Assembly (NCBI RefSeq): GCF_008806955.1
Contig: NZ_CP031727.1
Location: 1,874,001 to 1,938,000 of the forward strand
DNA from: Cellvibrio sp. KY-YJ-3
GTDB taxonomy: Bacteria > Pseudomonadota > Gammaproteobacteria > Pseudomonadales > Cellvibrionaceae
Reading direction: 5' to 3'
DNA length: 64,000 nt
Part shown: positions 24,747 through 30,444 of the stretch, piece by piece
Numbering within the stretch: position 1 is the first letter of the stretch
Layout of the letters: every line of letters starts with the position of its first letter
Notes under the pieces: generated by a model
Databases searched by the model: none
What the model saw: the letters and a program-made list of their open reading frames with translations, nothing else
What the model was told of the DNA's origin: nothing
Translations under genes and position numbers: made by a program

Positions 24747-25248
24747 AATCCATTCTCGGGTGATTAAAGTGGCGCAAGGCAGCGCGGGATGTTTTATCGA
24801 CTAATGCAAATACTTTATCTAACGTATCTTTTTCACGCGCTGGTTTATGCCCATCCAGCTTAATAAGCGTGCAGGCGCAGCGATCCATCATCCCATAAAA
24901 CTGCTGGTAAAGGTCGGCATTATTCAGCCGTTTACCCGAGTTTGCACAATAATCCCGCTGCTCCAAACCAGCACGTCGCGCCGGCAAACCCACTATGTTT
25001 TGTGAATCGCTATAAATCATTACCCGCTGTGTTTGTTCGGTATTGGCTAACAGTATTTCATCCATTGCCCACAACAGGGTTTGCAACTCCAGTCTGGTGG
25101 ACGAGGTATTTTCAAACGGTTTTACCTTCACCGTGGCGAGTAAATCAGAAAGTGGTGAATCGATATTCTCAACCGCAAGGTATGCCCCAAAACCAACCCG
25201 GGTTTTGGTATCCACGCTGCCATCGGTAAATAACATTAAGTTGGGCAT
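24733..25248 (-). CDS. Ribonuclease HI-family protein
   Basis: A 171-residue RNase H fold enzyme predicted to cut the RNA of RNA-DNA hybrids. Catalytic carboxylates can be aligned: Asp9 in LFTDGSVD, Glu54 in STRLELQTLLWAM, Asp81 in MIYSDSQNIVG, and Asp151 in FALVDKTSR with a candidate flexible-loop His134 in LDGHKPAREKD. It is divergent from canonical RnhA in the middle (extra RRAGLEQRDYCANSG). It overlaps the downstream small gene and lies 44 bp after another small gene on the same strand. Confidence 0.82.
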   Translation of the reverse strand: MPNLMLFTDGSVDTKTRVGFGAYLAVENIDSPLSDLLATVKVKPFENTSSTRLELQTLLWAMDEILLANTEQTQRVMIYSDSQNIVGLPARRAGLEQRDYCANSGKRLNNADLYQQFYGMMDRCACTLIKLDGHKPAREKDTLDKVFALVDKTSRAALRHFNHPRMDYEFR

Positions 25249-25292
25249 TTGTGTTGGCTCACTGGCATCAGTAGTTGTTTATCAAGCCTTGC

Positions 25293-25511
25293 TCACAAAT
25301 TACGCTGCACCATTTCTTTAATTTTATGCGCTTTAACGAAGTGGTCTAATTTGTGGGTTTCAATCCACCAGGTAGCTGCTTCCATTAGCAACTCAGGGTT
25401 GTGATTTTTATTGGCGAAGAACGCATAAAACGAAACACCCACCCCATCACCTTTACTGGCGATCTTTTTGTCGCACACCTCTATAATTTTGGATCTCAGT
25501 TCTGGTCGCAT
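25293..25511 (-). CDS. 72-residue conserved protein (DUF6500-like)
   Basis: A small soluble protein, ending NPELLMEAATWWIETHKLDH and a basic helix, that matches my recollection of the DUF6500 family of unknown function. It is compact, with no signal peptide. It sits between the RNase H gene and the distal border of cassette island B. I looked for an attC at its 3' end and found none, so it is treated as a normal chromosomal gene, though a fossil cassette is possible. Confidence 0.65.
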   Translation of the reverse strand: MRPELRSKIIEVCDKKIASKGDGVGVSFYAFFANKNHNPELLMEAATWWIETHKLDHFVKAHKIKEMVQRNL

Positions 25512-25645
25512 AAGGGTAAGTTTTCTCGAAGTGGTAAAGGGGTGTTGGAAATCTGAATGTATGTAAAAAATAGAGTAACTCAGAAACCAAAGCCTGAGTC
25601 AGCGGAGATTTTGAGCTAATTAGAGCATCCAGCAGTTGTAGGGGG

Positions 25646-25668
25646 GCTTCGCGAAGCAAGCCGCCGAA
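25646..25668. repeat. 23-bp repeat, inverted copy at other end of island B
   Basis: GCTTCGCGAAGCAAGCCGCC plus GAA is the exact reverse complement of 30160-30182. The first 12 bases are themselves a palindrome (GCTTCGCGAAGC). The pair brackets the whole of island B. Confidence 0.6.
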
Positions 25669-25678
25669 CTTCGCAGTT

Positions 25679-25774
25679 CGGCCAATTGCGGACCTTGGTG
25701 ACAGATTTCCCAGCAAGAGAGAAGAATGATTTTGATGCCGAATCTACCGATTTTTTTACCACAGTCGCTTGTTA
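25679..25774. repeat. 96-bp distal flank repeat, copy B
   Basis: Same orientation and 2 mismatches in 96 to 4994-5089. It ends in GCTTGTTA at the border of the last cassette (minus-strand CATAACAAGCG), so it is the distal border of island B. No matching R' core was found further out in this copy, so the terminal attC appears truncated here. Confidence 0.85.
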
Positions 25775-25788
25775 TGTATATTTTTTAG

Positions 25789-26235
25789 CTACTTGCTGAA
25801 AAAACTGATAATTTCAGAAATTATGGCGCACACAAGCAGGGCCAAAATATTTACAACTGGGAGCAAGTAGGCCTTTTTTGCGTGGCCATAGGAGCCACCC
25901 GAGTAAAAACCCCATGAAACAAATATAGACACTATGCACATAGGAGCAAAAGTAAATAGACTAATAAATATAACCCAATTTATTGGATTTGAATCTGAAC
26001 CGGGAGCGTCGAAGATCATGCCGGACAATAACAATGGGTAGAACGTTACAGCCCCAGCTATGCCAAAAATTATAGTGCATATTATTAAGACTATTTTTGT
26101 GCTGCTTTTAATATCTTCCACTGAATCCATTTTTAATGGATTATTGAAACCAGTTGATTCATTGTAGCTTTCGCATTTCCAGCAGGTTTCAAACTGATTT
26201 TCATGCTCTTCACCGCATTCCTCACACTTCCACAT
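25789..26235 (-). CDS. Cassette gene: zinc-ribbon plus three-helix membrane protein
   Basis: A 148-residue protein. ATG at 26235 is chosen because AAGGA stands 7 bp before it; the frame also opens at ATG 26253 within the decayed attC. It starts with MWKCEECGEEHENQFETCWKCE, a CxxC-CxxC zinc ribbon (about 4-21), and then has three hydrophobic helices (about 47-72, 85-110 and 122-145). Function unknown; small ribbon-plus-membrane proteins are often regulators or toxin-like, but nothing decides here. The stop is followed within 15 bp by the attC-like core of the distal border, so this is the last cassette of the array. Confidence 0.75.
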   Translation of the reverse strand: MWKCEECGEEHENQFETCWKCESYNESTGFNNPLKMDSVEDIKSSTKIVLIICTIIFGIAGAVTFYPLLLSGMIFDAPGSDSNPINWVIFISLFTFAPMCIVSIFVSWGFYSGGSYGHAKKAYLLPVVNILALLVCAIISEIISFFSK

Positions 26236-26253
26236 TCTATTTTCCTTAGGCAT

Positions 26254-26304
26254 TACAAACTGTCCAGCGCACGAAGTGCGCGAGTTGCTACGCTTTTTTA
26301 TGTT
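26254..26304 (-). other. Decayed and truncated attC
   Basis: Minus strand AAACATAAAAAAGCGTAGCA follows the stop of the gene at 26305. The start of that same cassette is GTTATGTTT, so the original core must have been AAACATAAC; it now reads AAACATAAA. The central CGCGCACTTCGTGCG hairpin and the CAGTTTGTAA arm survive, but the R' half is missing and the next gene begins in its place. Recombination here is probably dead. Confidence 0.7.
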
Positions 26305-26718
26305 TTATATACGGCTGAAAACAATAAGCGATTCTTTGTTTTTATTGCGATAGTAAAAAAGGCGATCACCTGAAACTGTAAAATAGGCGCTATGATATAA
26401 ATGTTGGATTATTTTCTCCGCATTTTTACCAGCACAAGTATTTTCCGAGTTATGTGAAAGCAATTTTTCATTTAGCTTAACCCTAAACCCTTCGTTAATA
26501 AGCTCTACTTTTGATTCATACACCAACTTTCCTGTAGTGCGAATCAATGTACCGTTCTCCGTGAATTGCATTTCCATTTCTCTGCATTCTGGAGCGAACC
26601 AGCCAGCCCACTCTGGTGCAATACGCCATTTTCCAATATAGGCAGTATTTCCAACCTCTTTTGCGAAGGTCAGTTGGATAAAAGACATGAGCGCTAAAAG
26701 TAAGATTACATTTTTCAT
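26305..26718 (-). CDS. Cassette gene: small secreted protein, unknown function
   Basis: A 137-residue protein with a signal peptide (MKNVILLLALMSFIQLTFAK) and a small beta-rich mature part containing two Cys (APECREM, NTCAGKN) that may form a disulfide. The sequence pattern GKWRIAPEW...MEMQFTENGTLI recalls small lipocalin-like stress or META-type folds but I cannot name the family. GGAGAGAGTAAATG gives a clear ribosome site right after the cassette start GTTATGTTT. AT-rich compared with chromosomal neighbours. Confidence 0.75.
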   Translation of the reverse strand: MKNVILLLALMSFIQLTFAKEVGNTAYIGKWRIAPEWAGWFAPECREMEMQFTENGTLIRTTGKLVYESKVELINEGFRVKLNEKLLSHNSENTCAGKNAEKIIQHLYHSAYFTVSGDRLFYYRNKNKESLIVFSRI

Positions 26719-26737
26719 TTACTCTCTCCTAGAGAAA

Positions 26738-26807
26738 CATAACGTTCGGTTCAACCGCAGTTTGTAAGCGCGAAGCGCTGTAGCTGCGTTGCAACCGCTT
26801 GTTAGGA
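26738..26807 (-). other. attC site (70 bp)
   Basis: Minus strand: R'' ATCCTAACAAGCGGTTGCAA, central CAGCGCTTCGCGCTTACAAA, then L'-R' GGTTGAACCGAACGTTATGT. R'' (ATCCTAAC) is complementary to this cassette's own start GTTAGGAT at 28602-28609, on the far side of the IS element. It is the shortest attC of the array and the most canonical. Confidence 0.85.
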
Positions 26808-27311
26808 TTATTTTAGCAGCCCACCAATTATGGCCCCAAGAAGACCGCCAATACCACCAGATAATGCTGCCCACCAACGTTTGTCTTTTTGATGCTCTAA
26901 AGCCCTAGAGTGAAGATTAACTGCGGTATCCACCAAGGCTTTTATGTCGGCAGGTGTTAGTGGGATTCGTGATATTCTGAGTTGCGCTTCGGGTGATAAC
27001 GCTGAATATTCTAGGTAAGTAATAACGCACTCAGTATCAACATTGTAACGTTTAGGAAATTGGCGCCGCCAAACGAGAGAAGCTTTTTCTCTAGTGGAGT
27101 CAAGCCTAAAAAATTCGGGATGTTCAATAAATACCTTTTTCCATTTCTCAGCCTGCGACTCGTCCGCCGATAAACGGTCAGCCCAACCCGCGTGGGTGAG
27201 CTTATAAAATTTATATGTTGCCATAGCTTGGATAGCTGCGATTACGTCGCTTAGTCGCTGCGGATCAGAAAGGTACGGAGAGTTTTTTGAAGAGCTTGAC
27301 TTACTGAACAT
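26808..27311 (-). CDS. Cassette gene: unknown protein with C-terminal membrane helix
   Basis: A 167-residue protein starting MFSKSSSSKNSPYLSD at ATG 27311; codons upstream to 27347 belong to the leader next to the insertion element. The body is helical and polar (LSDVIAAIQAMATYKFYKLT, PLTPADIKALVDTAVNLHSR) and the last 20 residues are a glycine-rich hydrophobic helix (WWAALSGGIGGLLGAIIGGL) that would anchor it in the membrane. No known domain recognised. Its native promoter-proximal side is interrupted by the IS3-family element 30-40 bp upstream, which may cut it off from upstream transcription or supply a new promoter. Confidence 0.7.
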   Translation of the reverse strand: MFSKSSSSKNSPYLSDPQRLSDVIAAIQAMATYKFYKLTHAGWADRLSADESQAEKWKKVFIEHPEFFRLDSTREKASLVWRRQFPKRYNVDTECVITYLEYSALSPEAQLRISRIPLTPADIKALVDTAVNLHSRALEHQKDKRWWAALSGGIGGLLGAIIGGLLK

Positions 27312-27363
27312 GATTACTTCTCCATGAAAATCTGGTCTTACCCACAAAAAGTAGACACCCTAA

Positions 27364-28179
27364 CTATGCAGCCAAGGCTGTCATTCGTTCAAACTCTGCT
27401 GGTGCAACATAACCAATACTGGAATGCCTGCGTAAGCGGTTATAAAAAATTTCTATGTATTCAAAGATACTCGATCTGGCATCTTCAATCGAGTGGAATT
27501 GCCGGGTATAAATCAACTCAACCTTCAGGCGACTGAAGAAGGACTCCATCGGCGCATTGTCCCAACAGTTCCCTTTGCGACTCATACTCGGAATGGCGTC
27601 ATGACACCGCATAAAGTCAATATATTTTTGGGCACGATACTGGACACCTCGATCAGAGTGAATGATTAGCCCAGGTTTGACATCCCGGCGTTCAAATGCC
27701 ATACGTAATGCATCAGTAATCAGCGCCTCCGTCATGCTGGTATCCAGCGACCAACCAACAATACTGCGCGAGTACAAATCCATCACTGCCGCCAGATAGA
27801 GCCACTGTTTTTCAACCCAGATATACGTAATATCCGTTGTCCATTTCTCATTGGGTTTGCTCGCACCGAAGCGACGCCAGAGTAAATTCTCCGATACATT
27901 ATGCATCGTCAACGCATGGCTTCCATAATTAAATGCTTTCCCGTTGTGGGCCTTTAAACCTTGTAATTTCAGCACATTGGCAACAAAGTTAACTGAACAA
28001 GGCTGACCTATTGCATGCAACTCTTTAGCGATTCGCGGTGCACCATAGCGCGCCTTGTAAGTCGCATAAGTATCAATTATCTGGCGTTCACGGCATTCCC
28101 GTTGCAGTTGTCGTTGACTCTTTTCCCGATCAATCCAGCGATAATAACCACTGCGAGAGACAGACAGCACACGACACAT
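27364..28179 (-). CDS. IS3-family transposase OrfB (DDE catalytic subunit)
   Basis: A 271-residue rve/DDE integrase-type domain. The three catalytic residues are intact: Asp in WTTDITYIW, Asp in IIHSDRGVQY and Glu in NAPMESFFSRLKVE. The product is normally made as an OrfAB fusion: reading back from Met 28179 the frame continues (VKYALIREHWETFPVSLM) to the slippery A6G at 28260-28266. The element therefore looks capable of making active transposase. Confidence 0.9.
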   Translation of the reverse strand: MCRVLSVSRSGYYRWIDREKSQRQLQRECRERQIIDTYATYKARYGAPRIAKELHAIGQPCSVNFVANVLKLQGLKAHNGKAFNYGSHALTMHNVSENLLWRRFGASKPNEKWTTDITYIWVEKQWLYLAAVMDLYSRSIVGWSLDTSMTEALITDALRMAFERRDVKPGLIIHSDRGVQYRAQKYIDFMRCHDAIPSMSRKGNCWDNAPMESFFSRLKVELIYTRQFHSIEDARSSIFEYIEIFYNRLRRHSSIGYVAPAEFERMTALAA

Positions 28180-28226
28180 CAGCGATACAGGAAAAGTCTC
28201 CCAGTGCTCACGAATTAACGCGTACT

Positions 28227-28535
28227 TTACTCGTGCTGGTTCGCAAAGTACGCAGCTGCCTTTTTTAAGAAGGCTAGCTCTTTTTCCAGTTCTGCGTTTC
28301 TTCGTTTTAGCTGACGTAACTCATCACTTTCATTTTTTGAATAATCAACACCAGCAATAGAATTAAATTGTTTTTCAGAAAGGCGGGTAAACTGACGGCG
28401 CCAGTTATAGATCTGTTGTGCGCTAATTCCAAGATCGCGGGCAACAGATGCAGTAGTGTTACCTTCCTTCTCTGCACGTTTAACTGCTTCACGGCGAAAC
28501 TCTTCGGTGTAAGCTTGTGTTTTCTTGCGTGCCAT
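28227..28535 (-). CDS. IS3-family transposase OrfA (HTH subunit)
   Basis: A 102-residue DNA-binding subunit with a helix-turn-helix (NTTASVARDLGISAQQIYNW) and a C-terminal leucine-rich coiled coil (ELRQLKRRNAELEKELAFLK). ATG 28535 follows GGAGG at good spacing. Close to its end, TTA AAA AAG provides the -1 frameshift signal feeding into OrfB. Confidence 0.88.
   Translation of the reverse strand: MARKKTQAYTEEFRREAVKRAEKEGNTTASVARDLGISAQQIYNWRRQFTRLSEKQFNSIAGVDYSKNESDELRQLKRRNAELEKELAFLKKAAAYFANQHE
28260..28266 (-). promoter_or_regulatory. Programmed -1 frameshift heptamer (A AAA AAG)
   Basis: On the minus strand OrfA codons read TTA AAA AAG GCA. Slipping back one base gives AAA AAA GGC and continues into the OrfB frame without a stop, as in other IS3-family elements. 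Confidence 0.75.
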
Positions 28536-28602
28536 AATGAGCACCTCCATATAGGATTTTCTAACTATACAGGGTGTCTACAGTTGGTGGGTAACTCGGA
28601 AT

Positions 28603-28734
28603 CCTAACGCCAAGTTCAGCCGCAGTTTGTAAGTTGGTTTTTTGTGGAAGACTTTTGCGCAGCAAAACCACAAAAAAGCGACTTACAAACTGTCGAGCAC
28701 ACGAAGTGTGCGGTGCTGCAACGCCTTGTTATGA
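28603..28734 (-). other. attC site (about 132 bp)
   Basis: Minus strand R'' TTTCATAACAAGGCGTTGCA to R' CTGAACTTGGCGTTAGGAT. The core TTCATAAC is complementary to the cassette's own start GTTATGAA at about 29297-29304. The middle forms a long stem (CAGTTTGTAAGTCGC against GCGACTTACAAACTG is split by CTTTTTTGTGG-type arms) and a CACACTTCGTGTG hairpin. The stop codon of the cassette gene lies inside R''. Confidence 0.88.
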
Positions 28735-29301
28735 AAGAGCTTGCTTCAAAGCTTTAACAATAAAACTAATTTTTACAGTATCTAAGCGTATTTCCTCATG
28801 ATAGTTAAACCATGTAAAGACTTTCATTCTTTTAAAGTCTTTTGTTCCTACACCTAGATTATGCAAAATTGCATTTCTAAAATAACCAAGCTCACCAAAT
28901 TCATTAATTTTTAAATCATCTTTAGAGTTTAGGCCGCGCTCCTTAGCAATTAACTCTCTGTAGCGTTCTTCCCAAAACTCATAAATTGTTACTAAAGTCA
29001 TTTTAGCGGCCCATTGATAATTAGTGCCATCATCAGGCCAATTTCTTGCTTTATAATCTCGAATAGTAACTGAATGCTCTACGGCTTCTTCGCCTTCTAT
29101 TCCATAAGATAATGGTTTAAAGCTCATTTCATGAATTTTGGAAATTTTCTCATGGCGTGTTTCTAAATGATTTGTATCTAGCTCCTCCTGCTCAGACAGC
29201 TCCTTCATTTGTAAATGAAAGCCATAGGTAGCGTCAAAATAAGTGCCGTATACATGATCAATGATTTTTAAATATTCTTCGGTATATTTCATAGAGTTCA
29301 T
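28729..29301 (-). CDS. Cassette gene: possible HEPN-domain protein
   Basis: A 190-residue all-helical protein. The ATG at 29301 lies in the attC core GTTATGAAC; ATG 29292 (MKYTEEYL) is an alternative, and neither has a good ribosome site. Near the C-terminal third it reads ELGYFRNAILHNLG, an exact RNxxxH motif, the catalytic signature of HEPN ribonucleases found in abortive-infection and toxin proteins; it is preceded by a long helix (WEERYRELIAKERGL) as expected for that fold. Only one such motif is present, so the active form would be a dimer. A non-catalytic HEPN-like or unrelated fold cannot be excluded. Low GC compared with the flanks. Confidence 0.7.
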   Translation of the reverse strand: MNSMKYTEEYLKIIDHVYGTYFDATYGFHLQMKELSEQEELDTNHLETRHEKISKIHEMSFKPLSYGIEGEEAVEHSVTIRDYKARNWPDDGTNYQWAAKMTLVTIYEFWEERYRELIAKERGLNSKDDLKINEFGELGYFRNAILHNLGVGTKDFKRMKVFTWFNYHEEIRLDTVKISFIVKALKQALS

Positions 29302-29437
29302 AACGTCGTGTTCAGCCGAAGTTTGTAAGTAGCGCATTTACGAAAAACTTCGCGCAGCGATTCGCTAAATGCGCTACTTACAAACTGTCGAGTGGAGGCG
29401 CGAAGCGCCGTAACGGTGTTGGAACACCTTGTTATAG
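29299..29437 (-). other. attC site (about 138 bp)
   Basis: Minus strand R'' CCTATAACAAGGTGTTCCAA to R' CTGAACACGACGTTATGAAC. CTATAAC is complementary to this cassette's first bases GTTATAG at 29925-29931. The inner arms include GTAGCGCATTTAGCGAAT against its inverse and the CAGTTTGTAAG/CTTACAAACT pair shared with the other attCs of the array, the homogeneity expected of a resident chromosomal integron. Confidence 0.88.
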
Positions 29438-29438
29438 G

Positions 29439-29915
29439 CTACCAAATACATGGAAGTTCATATACTTCATCTATTGTATTGCATGACGTAATTACTTCTC
29501 TAATTTTTTTAGATGCTTCAATTTTATATGATTGTTCACATGCGATTTTCGCACTGTCATAGTCACCCTCCGAACCTTTTGCAGTAGGGTATAACTCTAA
29601 TATATAGTTATTGAACTCAAAATTGCATTTTGCTTCGATGTATAATCGATGCTTTTCAATTAGATCAAGCATATTAGCTTCGATTCGTTGGTATTCTTTG
29701 GCTAAATCAGGATGTTTTGATTTTATAGATTGAATTAAACTTTTAAATTCATTTAATGACGATTCATACTCTATGTTTGCTTTTTCCGAAGGACAGGAAA
29801 TCAACTCTTTAAGACTGGGTTCCCTTTTTTCAATTTCATAGCTACACCACTCGTTTTCTGAATGCGCAAAACCAGAGAAGACAGTGATGATTAACAAAAA
29901 TAATTTTCTATTCAT
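29439..29915 (-). CDS. First cassette of island B: secreted Cys-rich protein, LprI-like
   Basis: A 158-residue protein starting at ATG 29915 (MNRKLFLLIITVFSGFAHS, a signal peptide); ATG 29921 is also in frame. The mature part is helical with five cysteines (WCSYE, SCPSEK, AKCNFEF, IACEQSY, SCNTID, CIW region) and the spacing SCPSEK...YQRIEANMLDLIEKHRLYIE...ACEQSYKIEASKKIREV loosely resembles the LprI/DUF1311 lysozyme-inhibitor domain. That match is by eye. It directly follows the attI-like flank, so it is the cassette nearest the shared proximal sequence. Confidence 0.7.
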   Translation of the reverse strand: MNRKLFLLIITVFSGFAHSENEWCSYEIEKREPSLKELISCPSEKANIEYESSLNEFKSLIQSIKSKHPDLAKEYQRIEANMLDLIEKHRLYIEAKCNFEFNNYILELYPTAKGSEGDYDSAKIACEQSYKIEASKKIREVITSCNTIDEVYELPCIW

Positions 29916-29927
29916 TTCCATTCTCTA

Positions 29928-30262
29928 TAACAGTTTATTAAATTGCACCAACTATATAACCCACAGAACGTTATTCCAACTAATTTGGTGTGGTGCTGTA
30001 TAACTCCAAAAGTAGATAAACCTTCAGTCGATTTAGTTCGTGCTAAATCAAAGGGTTAACTGTCACTACGAATTAATTATGGAGTTATACAGCAAAAATA
30101 ATCTCAATTAGTTGCTGCGCTCATTTGGCTTGCTGTTCGCTTCGGGCACACTGCCGACCTTCGGCGGCTTGCTTCGCGAAGCGCGCCCTACATGTTTTAT
30201 TTTTGATAAACAGCGCTGTTGGGCACACGCTAATCTTCAACCCGTTGTGGTTCGTAAACTCA
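29928..30262. repeat. Proximal (attI-like) flank of island B with 138-bp stem-loop
   Basis: Counterpart of 5560-5818, in the same orientation, with about 76 additional bases near 30157-30240. The match begins at TAACAGTTTATT and stops being similar on the cassette side of GTT. The stem-loop 29977-30114 has outer arms CAACTAATT/AATTAGTTG and a perfect inner pair TGCTGTATAACTCCA (29994-30008) and TGGAGTTATACAGCA (30080-30094). This block and the repeats next to it account for the gene-free stretch up to 30275; beyond that to 30444 I see nothing. Confidence 0.75.
30160..30182. repeat. 23-bp repeat, inverse of 25646-25668
   Basis: TTCGGCGGCTTGCTTCGCGA plus AGC lies within the 76-bp segment present only in this copy of the proximal flank and is the exact reverse complement of the repeat at the distal end of island B. 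Confidence 0.6.
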
Positions 30263-30275
30263 CCAGCAACCTACC
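30244..30275. repeat. REP-like repeat at outer edge of island B
   Basis: GTTGTGGTTCGTAAACTCAC continues to CAGCAACCTACC. Same orientation as 5800-5844 and inverse of 4851-4882; it marks the outer end of the region shared by the two islands. Confidence 0.5.
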
Positions 30276-30444
30276 TTGATTGTGCCATTGGTCAAGTAAG
30301 GCGCTTTAACGGCTTTAAATCTAGTACCGTAATTAATGACAATTTTTGGATTTAAGTGGGTGAGTAAAGACTATCACCACACATTGCGCCAATCACCATT
30401 ACACCATATTACATAGCGATTCATTTGCGCGGTTTTATTCATCC

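Larger units (their letters stand above)
27338..28594 (-). mobile_element. IS3-family insertion sequence inside a gene cassette
   Basis: About 1.25 kb with two overlapping transposase frames on the minus strand. Inverted ends can be read as GTAGACACCCT at 27351-27361 and, inverted, 28571-28581; further out both sides also carry TTACCCAC/GTGGGTAA (27338-27345 and 28587-28594), so the repeats span 24 bp with a 5-base mismatched block. I saw no clean target duplication. It lies between the cassette start GTTAGGAT and the cassette gene at 26808, in the same orientation as the cassettes. Confidence 0.88.

Noticed and set aside
25293-25511. DUF6500-like gene as a sixth cassette of island B
   Set aside because: No attC R'' bases follow its stop and its start is not at a GTT core; it lies outside the 96-bp border.
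25453-25716. Minus-strand frame between island B and the small DUF6500-like gene
   Set aside because: It overlaps that gene in another frame and the shared 96-bp repeat, with no ribosome site.
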